Below, in pieces: positions 44,546-55,237 of a stretch of DNA of 64,000 bases. The stretch is from Euglena gracilis. Its lineage: Eukaryota > Euglenida > Euglenophyceae > Euglenales. The translations under genes were made by a program, and so were the position numbers. The stretch is taken from NCBI GenBank assembly GCA_039621445.1, contig CP154956.1, positions 70,654,412-70,718,411 of the forward strand, given 5' to 3'. Below the pieces are notes generated by a model that was not told where the DNA came from, did no database searches, and was given only the letters and a program-made list of their open reading frames with translations. The stretch's first letter is position 1. Each line of letters opens with the position of its first letter.

Positions 44546-45290
44546 CAACCAATTTCGTACGCAGGCCACGTCTGAAAAAAAAATTCATGGCTTGGTGCCA
44601 AAACCCCCCACACACACCCCTCCCCACTACCCCCACACTAATGCCCAGAGGAAGAGGAATTTTACTCCAATGTTTTCACCCCCAACTCCTCAATTTTTTT
44701 GATTTTTTTGCCACATGTCCCCCAAAAAATACAATTTAAAAATGAATTTTATTTTTACTCCAACACCGCCCACATCCCCACAAAGAACAAAAACAACAAT
44801 TTTTTTCCCTCTCACACATCCCTATACCCCCAGTTTGCCACAAAAACGCCATGTCCGTCTGGTGCCTGGTGTGCCGTATCCGCCAAACTTGTTTGAAACC
44901 ATTTATCCATTTGCCTCCAAAAAAGCACCATGTCCGCCTTATTTTGTTGTTACCGTTTACCCGTTAGCTATTTCTGCCTTGTCCGCCAAACGTTGTCCAC
45001 ACAAAGGGATGTTGTCATTGGGGAGGTGGGGGGGGAGAGAGGAAGGGGGTGGGGGGAGGGGGTGGGGGGAGGGGAGGGGGGCAGGGGCCTCCCCGCAGGC
45101 ACACCACTGCCATCAACTTTTGACCATCGCGAATACCCCTCCAGCCCTGTGGTGTATGTGCACCCAGGCAGTGATGACCGGTTCGGTGCATTACACGGAC
45201 TCGGCCACGTCGGGATTCGCGACGGACCTCACCATGCGTGGCCTGGGCGTGGAAGTCGTGCCTCAGGAAGCACGTCAAGTATCAGGGGGG
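44546..45290. other. No recognised gene
   Basis: A-rich segment, then a GGGGGAGG purine tract (45026-45080). 45150-45270 has a modestly GC-biased frame (DRFGALHGLGHVGIRDGPHH), not convincing. Confidence 0.4.
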
Positions 45291-45975
45291 GGGGATGCAT
45301 TTCGCATTTTTTCACATTTTTGCGCATTTTTTTGCTCATTTTCCGGATTTTTGGGAAAATGCGCATTTTTGCGCATTTTTTTTTCGCATTTTTTGCGCAT
45401 TTTTTGCGTCTTAAGAATTTACGGTTTTTTTTATATGTTGCAGTTTCATTTTGGTTTTTTTTGATTTTGATTGTACATTATCAAATTGCTCCTTGACCAA
45501 TGTTGCATTGACACTGAGTTATGTTGTTTGATTTGTGCTCTATTCTGCCCCTTTTTGAAAGAATTTTTTTGCGCACTTTTTGCGCTTTTTTCCCATTTCC
45601 CCACCTTTTTTTACACTTTTTGGAGGCATTTTGTCCATATTCAAGAAAAAACCTTTGGGTGATGAGGTGTGGGTGCTCATTCAATGATGATGAGGACACT
45701 AGGGTTTTCTGAGACCCCACATGGAATCCTTCTCCCCTGGTCACAAGTGCGGGGCACGAGGGCTGACATTGTTATGGTGAACAGAGAGTGACGCCTTGCT
45801 CATGCATTTTTTTGACGAAAAATGCCTTCATTTCAGCTGTTTTTGGTGATTTTGGTTTAATTTTGGGCTCATTTGGAAATTTTTCTAAGTCTTTTTTCCC
45901 TTAGGAATGTACAAACTCAGCGCATTTTTTTGCGCATTTTTTTTGCGCATTTTTGCGCATTTTTGCACATTTTTC
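45291..45975. repeat. Low-complexity TTTTTTGCGCATTTTT repeats
   Basis: Irregular tandem of GCGCATTTTT words at 45300-45410, 45570-45590 and 45919-45970; the KMRKK/FCAFF-type frames are artefacts. Confidence 0.8.
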
Positions 45976-46494
45976 CGAGGGCCACCCAGCACATTCCCCC
46001 CCCTGCAAGTATCCAAAGAGACGCCATTTGGATTTCACGTGACTTTTTTTTTGAAACATGACATCCATGCTGACGTGCAGTTTGCTTACCACCTCCCCCC
46101 CCCCCAAGGGGTTGTTGGTTCTGCTGGTAGAAGATGCATTCCAGTGCAATCCCCGCAGGATCAAAAGTTGAGACAAATCCCAGCGGGATCACAATTTTGG
46201 GTAATCTGGATAATTCTGGATAATTTGGGTTCAATTTTATTTTCGGTTTGGTTTTAAGCTTTCTGCTGACTCCCAGATTCCGTGAAAAATTTTGGAAGCT
46301 CCGCGGAGGCAACTAATGGGTTAGGATTCCACTTTTGCGGTAGACCCGGAGCACCCCCCTGGAGTCTTAAAAAGAAGCTTGCCACGGAGCCCGAACATAC
46401 CTGCTGGTATACCCCCGAGTATCCTAAATGCTGGCATCCTCTGCGTTTTTATTTGCAACCAGCTTGGCGTCAGAGGGCGTTGGACTCTGCTTTT

Positions 46495-47880
46495 TCATAA
46501 TGTAATAAATTTATAATGGTACAAACTATAATGATACTATGATTGAATATATAAAATATTAATATATATTTTATTATATTTAATATGAAGATTTAATTAA
46601 TAAAAATAATATTATAAATGTTTGATAATGATAAATTTTATATATATTATATATTAATATAATACATATATATATATATATATATATATTTATATGTATG
46701 TATATATTAAATTTGGTTTATGATATTTCTTTAAATATTATTGGTAATAACATTTATATGTTAATAGTTGAGAGAAGAAAATATTAATTTTTAAATAAAA
46801 ATAATTATTATGGTAATGTAAATATGAGTAAAAATATTTATATAAACATCTAATATCAATTATTAATATATTATATATAGAATGTTATATATATAGTAAA
46901 ATGTAATATTATATAGTAGGAAATCTTAAAGAGAATAAGTAAATCTTAAATGAATAAGTATAATAAAGGAACTCGGCAAATTTTCTATGTAATTATTAAT
47001 TAAAAATGTAGGTTATTGTAATATTTAACAAATATATAATTGTCTGGTGCTCACTGTTATAATATATTGTAATAATAGATTATAGATAAATATTTTTTAA
47101 AAACTGGAATACCCTAATTTCTAGCAATTTATATACATATTTAATATAAATATAAGTTAGTAGACATTTACTGTTGGCTTTATTATATCAGTTATATTTG
47201 AATATTTTCTGTTTTATAAAATATATTATATTATATTATATTATATTAAAACACATATAATAAACGGTTTTATAGGTATTAAACCAAATTTGTATTAATA
47301 TTTATGAGTAAAATTATTATTATTGTTATTATTTGATGTTAGTATAACAAAACATAGTATAAAATTCTTTTCAAATTTTTTTTAAGGAAATCTATGAACA
47401 TAGAAAATTCTGGTTGAAAATCCTATTTATTCGGTTCAGAATACTGATTTATGTAGTCGTTTGATCCGGATTTTGTTATAGATAATTCGTATAAGCAAAT
47501 ACTGCATCAAATTCATATTTATTCGTTTTATTTATCTCTAATACGAATTAATTATAGATTTGCCTATAGATTTGTTAGTAGAAGTTTCATATAGAGAAAT
47601 CTGGTTTTAGCGACTATTTATTGGATTTCTTTCTTTCTAATACGGATTAATTAGTTGTTTCATCCAATATTTGTTATAGAACAGAATAGATAATTCGTAT
47701 AAGCAAATATTAGAATTGCGATACATATTTTTCGGTCAGGTTGGAAATTCTGGTTTGAGTATGAATTTGATCCAGATTTTTCTTGTGAGAAGCTTCTTGT
47801 CCCACACAAACAAATTCTGGTGTATTTTCATATTTGGGCACCCAGAATTTCACTTTTTGAAATTCTTTTTTAAATTAGTC
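46495..47880. other. 1.4-kb very AT-rich island
   Basis: Composition drops abruptly to mostly A and T, with TATATA tracts (46650-46690) and an (ATATT)n run (47221-47247). From 47400 on, short related words recur (TTCGTATAAGCAAATA at 47487 and 47693; TACGRATTAATTA at 47541 and 47641). No ORF above the listed size is present. It could be organelle-derived or simply an AT-rich nuclear island; no organellar gene is visible. Confidence 0.7.
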
Positions 47881-47955
47881 TGTAATTGAGAAAAATGCTT
47901 GAGGTCGACTGAAAGAATCAATCAAGCAAAAATATCAACAAACCAGTAACCAGTA

Positions 47956-48248
47956 ATGTATGTATGTATGCATGTTAATGTATGTATGTATGTATGTATG
48001 TATGCATGTATGTATGTATGTATGTATGTATGTATGTATGTATGTATGTATGTATGTATGTATGTATGTATGTCTGTATGTATGTATGTATGTATGTATG
48101 TATGCATGCATGCATGCATGCATGCATGCATGTATGTATGTATGTATGTATGTATGTATGTATGTATGTATGTATGTATGTATGTATGTATGTATGTATG
48201 TATGTATGTATGTATGTATGTATGTATGTGTGTATGTATGTATGTATG

Positions 48249-48280
<32 letters not shown>

Positions 48281-48392
48281 TGTATGTATGTATGTATGTA
48301 TGTATGTATGTACGTATGTATGTGTGTGTGCATGCATACATGTGTGTGTGTATGAATGTATGTATTTTTGCATGCATGCATTTTTGTACGTA
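47956..48392. repeat. (ATGT)n microsatellite, ~430 bp
   Basis: Mostly TATG tetranucleotides with ATGC blocks and isolated substitutions; the long MYVC/THIH frames on both strands come from the repeat. Confidence 0.98.
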
Positions 48393-48663
48393 TATATTTT
48401 TTCCATGTCCCAGTTGGATTTGGTGCAAAATAGTTTTTAAAATATCAGTTTTTCCTGTTTCTTTGTAAATAATATATCCAAATTTGTTTTGGAGGTTCTG
48501 GATGTTGCACCATATCTAAGTTTTGTTCAAAATCTAACCCGCCCCCCCCCCCCCCCCCCGAGCTCTTGCCGTCCCTGGAACCCTTTGCAGCCAAAGGGAA
48601 CAGTGCTGATGGAGGCGGTGTCAGGTGCCCTTCGCAACGCAATATTGCATGATTGACCGCAAT

Positions 48664-48974
48664 CAGGCATTTGCTTAAGGGATTGCAGTACCCCCCCGGG
48701 GGGGGCTGGACAGCAGCTAGTCCAAATTTGGCTAGTGGGTTTTCTAGCAGGGCTAGCCAGTGAAAAAATTTTGGGACCCCCCAAAATGGCCAAAAATGCC
48801 CGTTTTTGGCCATTTTTTGGACTTTTTTGGAGCAAAATCAGCCAAAAACCTGTTAAAACCCTCATTTTTCCAGTCCGGGGGACCCCCGGACGGGTCTAGC
48901 TAGTCCACTTTTTCCAGTGTCTAGCCGATTGGCTAGCGAGTACCCCCCCCGGGGGGTCCTTAAGCAAATGCCTG
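48664..48974. mobile_element. hAT-like non-autonomous element (MITE 4), poly-G core
   Basis: Perfect 17-bp TIRs CAGGCATTTGCTTAAGG (48664-48680) and complement (48958-48974), with a perfect 8-bp target duplication ACCGCAAT (48656-48663 and 48975-48982). Next to each TIR is a TACCCCCCC-GGGGGG palindrome. The interior has GGCTAG words as in MITE 3. 311 bp, no ORF. Confidence 0.88.
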
Positions 48975-49364
48975 ACCGCAATATTGCGCGGACATAGCGA
49001 TTCGCATTTGTACATGACAGCCAGTTTGCAAGATAGACTGCACAAATCACAAAACCTAGCCTGCAATTGTGTTGTGTGATTCACAAATAATGAACGTGGG
49101 GTGGTTCTTTTTGGTGAATTTCATTTCAGAAAACACGTAAGCGAAATTTGTCCTGATGGTCCCACTCGGAGCAAAGCTGTGCCGTAAAACCTTTAATTTA
49201 CTGATAAAAGTGCTTCAGATTTGGTGATGATGCCTTTACGAACGATGCCTTGTTGGGGTTGGACAAAATCTGGAATGCCAAGCCCAACGGTGGTTTCAAA
49301 CCGAGCATGAAAAGTCGACACCTGAACTCGATGGCACTCACCCCCCTCCACGGCCGAGCCGAGG

Positions 49365-49825
49365 AAAAGCCGACTGAGTCGTACTTCCTCGAGGAAAACC
49401 GCCAAGGAGGAAGGGAAGCAAAGGGCGTTGCGCAAATACCTTGTGTGGCCATGCCTTGCTCGCTTGGCGGTGTTGGTTTATTGTTTTTTTCCGCGCCGCT
49501 ACCTCGCCCGCGCACTCCCTCGACACCCAGACCGAAGAGCTAACACCAAGTAAGGGTTAAAGGTGGGCGCCACGTTTTGCTGGAAAACCCGGCATGACCG
49601 AGGTGGTTCGTACTGCCTCGAGAAAAACCGACAAGGGAGGAAGGGACACCAAAGGTGAAGAAGAAAGAGGCCAGGCCTTGCTCGCCGGCGTTGTTGTGTG
49701 GTTGCTCGCTGCGCTGGGCTCGTCCTGCTGACCATTTGGACTCCACAAAGCGTGACGGTGAGATGGCCCTCGGTGTCCCTTCCTTCCTGGTCGGCTTGGC
49801 TCGAGGGAGTACGAACTCAGAGGCA
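49365..49825. repeat. Three related copies of a DIRS-terminal-like segment
   Basis: CGTACTTCCTCGAGGAAAAC (49380), CGTACTGCCTCGAGAAAAAC (49608) and the inverse of this type (GTCGGCTTGGCTCGAGGGAG, 49789) are each next to a GGGAGGAAGGGACACC-type word or its inverse. These are probably terminal and internal-complementary repeats of the old + strand element. Confidence 0.55.
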
Positions 49826-50680
49826 GAAGAGCGTTTCAGACGACACAGAAAATCCGAGGAGAAAAAATTCTGAACTCCATGAAAGATGCAACATACTTGG
49901 TGTCCGGCTTCCAAGCGGAGCAAAAAAAAGAACCCCAGCGAAGGCAGCAGACGCTGGAGAAGATGGGGCACCAGCTGGCGCCGAAGAAACTGACATGGAA
50001 CCAAGCAATCAATTTGCATCAGAAGGGATTTCAAGCAAGAAACCAGAAGTGGACAAGAGTGGAGGGGCAGCAGGCGCTGGAGACCATGACGGGGCAGGAG
50101 CAGATTGCCAGTCCGTGGCCGTCGCAACCCTCCCACCCTCCAGTTTCCCAGAAAAATTTCAATTCCAAGAGTTCAACGACGGCCATGGACCCTGGACAGT
50201 GGTGGCTAGAAAGTCGAGGAGACAAACACCAGCAGTCCAGATGGAATGGGGAGTCAGGTCTGGCAGACTACCCACCACTTTTCACATCCACCCCCCACCC
50301 AGGGGGAATATTCCAAGGAAAAATGGACTGCATCAAGGACATGTAAGCGCTTTTCAACAAGGCTATGGCAGGCATCATCCAAAATGGCATGGGGCCCACC
50401 TTCAAAACTATGGAAGCCAGATGCTCAAGCTGCAAAACTGCCACTGGGGAAAGGTATGTCCACCTTACCCCACAGCTCGCTCAAGCATAAAAACCTCAGG
50501 AGCTACCCATCAATGCAGCAAGCAGCCACCTCTTCAAAGACAGAAGGCCAGTGGAGGCCGTTGTATTCAAAATAAAGAGGCCAATGGAGCTCAGTGTATC
50601 ATTCAAGATATCAAGGCCAGTGGAGGCTACTGCACTCAAGATCACCACATCAGCCCTTGGAGGGGAGGCCCAAGATTCGG
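49698..50680 (+). pseudogene. gag-like ORF fragment of the old DIRS element
   Basis: Frames here match the gag region of the intact element. Shared words are SVAVATLP, GPWTVV/GPWTLV followed by a basic stretch, and GERYVHLTP against GERYVQLSP. Just before GERYV this copy has a CSSC pair that the intact copy lacks. Reading needs at least two frame changes, so it is broken. The nucleic-acid-binding role is inferred from position in DIRS elements and the basic composition. Confidence 0.65.
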
Positions 50681-50833
50681 ACTCCCACGACACAGGAAGG
50701 GGGAGGAAGGGACCAAGAGGGCGAAGCACAAGAAGATGGTGAGGTCCTGCTTTCCTTGCCGGCTGTTCTGTTCTTGTGTGTTTGTGCGTGCGCGCGGGGT
50801 GCTTCTTACTGCGCCTTTGTTGCCGGAGTTGGC
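50681..50833 (+). repeat. DIRS right inverted terminal repeat
   Basis: 50681-50743 is the unique right extension (starts ACTCCCACGACACAGG); 50745-50833 is the part shared with the left ITR (starts TCCTGCTTTCCTTGCC). Confidence 0.9.
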
Positions 50834-52190
50834 GATGAGGTGGCCTCCTCCGACACCTTGGCGAAGCTGAACCGTCGTGGCCCCGCCCCCCCCCTCTCCC
50901 ATGGTCGCTTGGTGGGGCCCCCCCCCCTCGATGGGGATGGTTTTCGCTTTCTGGTGTGTTGCTGGGTGGGCGGTTGGGGCTGCTTGGTTGGGGGTCCCCT
51001 TTCTGGTTGGGATGGTTTTCTTTTTCTGCTGATTTTTGGGGTGGGCGGGTTGGGCTCACCATCTTCTTGTGCTTCGCCCTCTTGGTCCCTTCCTCCCCCT
51101 TCCTGTGTCGTGGGAGTCCGAGACCATTCGGGCTCCGCACTGCGAGATGGTGAGGTACTGTGCACCCCCCTTTGGGCCATAATATTTTGAATTTTTGAAA
51201 CGACTCCCAGCCTTAAATAATGAGCTTGGAAGGCCCCAAAATTTTTCCACTGACCCAATTGCTGGACTTCTTCCACTTGCAAACCAGCATTTTTCCACCA
51301 TAAAACCCCAGCCCCTCTGGTGCTGTGGGGTTTCCAGTGGGTGGTGTCCACCCCCCCCTCTTGCAGAATTTCTCTGGTCAGGGAATTCACCCTTTCTGAT
51401 GTCAAAGGTCTTTTACCATCCAAAGACCATAACAAATTGTTTTTGTGTCCAACCATGTGGGCTGTCCTTTCCACATACTCTTTCAATAAATGCCATGGGC
51501 TTATGAGGGGGGTGTGTGGCAAATTCAAAATCTCTTCCCATTTTGGGAATTGCCACCCTTTCCTTTGCAATAAAATGAAAATTTTTTCTCCCACGAAACT
51601 GATTTTTCGCTGTGTCCTGGCTAAATCAACCCCCCTGTGGAGGGCCAAAAGCCTCCAACAGATGATGAGTCTGTTTCTGAGCTCTTTCACAGGTAGGTCT
51701 GAGAGGGGTGTGGAATTCCTCATGATGTTTTCTAGGAAATCAGTGGGGTCCCAAAAGTGGGCATACTTGCAGACATTGGCATTCCACTTCCTTTTCAATG
51801 GAGCCAGAAGAGGTGAAAATCTCAAAGACCCAAACCCTGGGAGTAATAAGGCTGCTGCATATGCATTTCGTGCAGTGTTGATGCTATGAACAGCAAGATC
51901 AAGGATGGCTTCAGCCATCTTGGGGACTGTGCACTTCTGCAGAGGCACCCCTTTTTGCAATAATTGGCCCATCAAAGTCCTGAAGGCTGAGTCATATCTT
52001 TTGACATTTCCCAGATTTTTTATGTAAGTGTCGATACTGGACATCGAAACTTCCTGGGATTGTAATATTTGCCTGACACAATCAAGCAGGCCAAATTCCA
52101 CCTTCGGGGGGGCATCTCCTCCCCCCAGCAGTTGGTGAATAGACCCCATTGGGGGGGGACCAGCAAAACTTTGCTGCCTGGCTGTCGGAT
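50806..52190 (-). CDS. Tyrosine recombinase of the DIRS element
   Basis: The last part of a 1059-codon open frame (53985 to 50806). From about LLDCVRQILQSQEVSMSSID it shows an integrase N-terminal helical domain, then the catalytic core: a basic LHRGVDLA segment (first Arg), PHSTRGAGVLWWKNAG (His-x-x-Arg), LGQWKNFGAFQAHYLR (Trp and nucleophile Tyr). These are the R...HxxR...Y signature of tyrosine recombinases, which insert DIRS circles without target duplication. The C-terminal ~110 residues are Pro/Arg-rich and read into the ICR and ITR, so they may be untranslated or tolerated. Its start overlaps the RT/RNase H frame. Confidence 0.88.
51055..51156. repeat. DIRS internal complementary region
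   Basis: 51055-51117 is complementary to the right extension and 51121-51156 to the left extension, with CCG between. It thus represents the joined ends of a circular copy. Confidence 0.92.
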
Positions 52191-53985
52191 TGACATTAAT
52201 TGGCGCCACCATGATGTCGAAGCCCAGTGGGGTACGATCAACAGACATGTTAGGTCTGGTTTTAACATTAATCTCTGAACCCACTGGGGAATGATGCTCC
52301 AGGGAGGGTTGGCATAAACTGGGGGGAGGCCCTTCAAATCTGCCTTCAAGGCATCCACCAGCAAAGCCCCTTGGTGGGGGTATCGACAAACAAACTGGGG
52401 AAATTGTTTGTTGCTGGGTGTGCAAAACATGTCCACCTCTGGGATAATGTCCTTTCTGAAAAATTTCAGAATTTGGTGAAAGATGTTCAAATTTAGGGTA
52501 TAATCCCCTGGGTCCTTTTGCTCCCTGGTCAGGGAGTCTGCCAATTGCTCTTTTGTGGGAACCCAAACCACTTGCAAATTGATTTTCTTTTCCTGACAAT
52601 GATACAGCAGGGGTTTTAAGATGGAATTTAGGTAGGGTTTTCTGCCTCCCCATTTTGTTAAATAACTGACAGCCACTTGGCTGTCCACGTGAAGCATTAT
52701 TGTTTGTTTTGGTTTGGCCAGACTTTTTACTGTCTCCACTGCTGACATCAACTCTTTTTGGTTGATGTGAAGGATGTGCATGTCTCTCCAAAAATCCTGC
52801 ACTTTTTGGCCTGAGTTTTTGTCCAGCCCCCCCCACTGCCAGGTGCTGCTGTCTGAGAACAGTTCCTGAGAGGCCTGGGATTGAAAAGCTCTGCCCACAC
52901 CTGGCTGCAAAAACGCTTTTAACTCCACAATTTGATCTTTGACCCCCTGGGGAATGGTTAGGGTGTGGTCCCAACCCCACTTTGTGTGCAAATCCACCAT
53001 TTTGCAAAGTTGGTCTGTCAGAATTCTGAGAAATGGCATTGAGACTAGGTAACTTCTGACTTGACCTACAATGGAACTGAGCTTTCTGCAGCTCATTTTT
53101 TGTGCTGTGAGCACTTTTCCCAGCTCCTTTCTTAAAGATTTTAGTTTTTCCTGAGGAATTTCTAGCTGGCCTTTTTTCAAGTTGACCCACTGGCCCAAAT
53201 GTTTTATTTCCTGTGTGGGTTCCAGACAGGACTTGGGGAGGTTTAATCTGAAACCTGCCAGTAAAAGATCCTGTTTGATTTCTGCCAAATGCTGGGCTGC
53301 TGTCTTTTTGCTGGGGGCTAACAGCAAAATGTCGTCCAGGTAGATGAAAACTACCTTTCCCTCTTTTCTCCATTTCCTCTCCCAGACTCTCATGAGAGTC
53401 ATAAATTTTTGAGGCAGGCTGCTGATGCCGAAGCATGCAGCTTGAAACTGCCAGGTTTCCCCCCCCCCCCACCTGCATGCAAACATGCCTTTCTAGACTG
53501 CTGTGCAGTTTTAAGTGGAAATAAGCATCTTTCAAATCTATTTTTCCACAGAACCAACCTTTCCTCAGATATGGGAAGATATTTCCCATATGCTCCAGAC
53601 AGTCTGAAATCAGTCTTTCCTTTGTCTTTTCCCCTTCTTTTTTGGAAATGATGAAGTAAGGGACCAAATGTTTTGCCTCCTCTGGGGGGATTTGCCTGGT
53701 TGCCCCTGCACATTCGTATTCTCTCAGAATTTTCTGGGCAGTCATTATTTCTTGGGGAGTTTTGAAGGGAACTTTTAAGGACATTTGAGGGGGGAGGGGA
53801 AGATCTGCCATAACTCCCTCCCTTATCAGGTTTAATACCTCTCTGCTGGCTCCTGCCTTGACCCAATGGGGGATGCTGGCCTGCAGGGCCTTGTAAGGGG
53901 GTACCCCTGGGTGTAATGTGTCTGGGGATTCCACTGGCCCCATCACTGGGGTCCCTCCCCCAGGTTTCCCCATTACTGGGGTCAT
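52020..53985 (-). CDS. Reverse transcriptase / RNase H / NPPW-domain polyprotein, frameshifted
   Basis: The N-terminal part (53985 to ~53470) reads KILREYECAGATRQIPPEEA, LVPYFIISKKEG and GKIDLKDAYFHL (RT motif A). At a 12-base G-run (53459-53470 on + as C) the frame moves; the next frame (53486 to 52020) reads FGISSLPQKFMTLM, YLDDILLLAPSKKT (RT catalytic YxDD), then the DIRS-type RNase H (FSDSSTWQWGG, INQKELMSAVETV, LHVDSQVAVSYL) and a C-terminal PEVDMFCTPSN...YANPPWSIIP...IVPHWASTSWW region. NPPW resembles the catalytic motif of N6-adenine methyltransferases known in DIRS elements. The old copy reads through the G-run position (VGEETWQF), so the shift here is a homopolymer change or a sequencing error. 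Confidence 0.88.
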
Positions 53986-54275
53986 CCCTGGCTACCCCAT
54001 CACTGGGGCTGTAGCTGGCCCTGCCATAGGGCTTCTCAAAGACAGGCTTTCCCCCTGTTTTGGAATGATGGGGGAAGGTCTGTGGTGGGGAGGTACATAT
54101 AATGCTGGGGGGTGAGGGCTGATTACCTTCTGGGGGGGCCCTGGTGTAGCCAATCTTGGGCCTCCCCCCCAAGGGCTGATATCTTGAATGTGCTTGCCTC
54201 CAGTGGCCACCTGAATTTGCTTGAAATGGCCTCCATTGGCCTTGATATCTTGACTGTAATGGCCTCCATTGGCCT

Positions 54276-55000
54276 TCAGGGCCATCTGGCCTTCTTGGTC
54301 TCCATTGACCTTCTCTCCAGCACTTTTCTTGTGTCTTCTTTTTCCCTCTTGGTTCCCCAGATAAGCCACCATGGCTGAATTTCCCTGAGGGGTTTGATGC
54401 CACCTGTCTTGGCTGTGGCTTGCTTCCCCTGGGGGGAATGATTTTGAGGGTTCTGGGGGGATAGTTGGACATACCTCTCCCCACTGGGGTCCCCTGCTGG
54501 GATTCTGGGTTCTGTGTCCTTGAGAATGGGCACCATGCCCTTTTGGATGATGGCTGCCATAGCCTTGGGCCCCAGGCCCTGTAGATAGATGGCCGCCATG
54601 GCCATTTTGAGGAGGGTTTCCACCTTCCTGACTTGAACTTCCCCTGCCATAGGGGTGGGGATGAGAAGGGGAATGGGTAGTCTGCCAGACCTGTGTTTCC
54701 CGCTCCTGACAATGTTTCCTTGATTGATGACTGTGATGGGTCCCCATGACCCAATGGGCCTTGCCCTGGATGGCTCCTCTGACGCTTTGCTCTGACCACG
54801 AGTGTCCAGGGTCCATTTTCTGACGAATTGGGGAGCGGAAGGGTTGCGACGGCCACGGACGGACGTGTTGGCCCTGCTCCATCAGGTACTCCAGCGCCTG
54901 CAGTTCCTCGGTGTTTTCCAGCTTCGGCTGTCTGTCTTGAACGTCCTTGCGCTCCCACTTCCTCTTGACAGCTTGAAATTTTTTCCAACACATCTTTCAT
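54276..55000 (-). CDS. gag-like first ORF of the DIRS element, frame disturbed
   Basis: A start at about 55000 reads MKDVLEKISSCQEEVGAQGR, then SVAVATLPLPNSSENGPWTL followed by a basic segment. From about 54650 the frame conserved with the old copy is a different one (AMAAIIQKGMVPIL, GERYVQLSP). Downstream, Gly/Gln/Trp-rich repeats of GHWRPLQ/KANGGHYSQDIK type occur. The two frames imply a frameshift or a splice. The first DIRS ORF is a presumed nucleocapsid protein; the assignment here is by position and composition. A third open frame (54993-53992) overlaps. Confidence 0.55.
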
Positions 55001-55112
55001 TGAATTCCGTTGAACACGTGTTTGATTTTTTGAATGTCTTTGTCTTCAGTATTGACCGCACTCGTAGTGTTGAAACTCTTTCTCCTTGAGGTCGAAGGGC
55101 AGAAATAGGAAT

Positions 55113-55237
55113 CAGCCAACTCCGGCAACAAAAAGCAGTAAGAAGCACCCCGCGCGCACGCACAAACACACAAGAACAGAACAGCCGGCAAGGAAAGCAG
55201 GACCTCACCATCTCGCAGTGCGGAGCCCGAATGGTCT
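55113..55237 (-). repeat. DIRS left inverted terminal repeat
   Basis: 55202-55237 is the unique left extension (complement of AGACCATTCGGGCTCC...); 55113-55201 is the part shared with the right ITR. Probable promoter region of the element by analogy with DIRS-1. Confidence 0.88.

Larger units (their letters stand above)
50681..55237 (-). mobile_element. Nearly intact DIRS-type tyrosine-recombinase retrotransposon
   Basis: 4557 bp, read on the - strand from 55237 to 50681: left ITR, gag-like region, RT/RNase H plus NPPW domain, tyrosine recombinase, internal complementary region (ICR) and right ITR. The common ITR part is ~89 bp (50745-50833 against 55113-55201). The ICR (51055-51156) consists of the complement of the right end (63 bp, against 50681-50743) joined by 3 bp to the complement of the left end (36 bp, against 55202-55237). 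This head-to-tail arrangement of both ends is the defining feature of DIRS-1-type elements, which use it to template a circular intermediate. No target-site duplication is seen, as expected. It sits in the gag of an older element. Confidence 0.92.

Noticed and set aside
49250-49543. Amino-acid permease-like segment (MKSRHLNSMAL)
   Set aside because: Resemblance is limited to a few residues and the following sequence is DIRS-terminal-like repeat.
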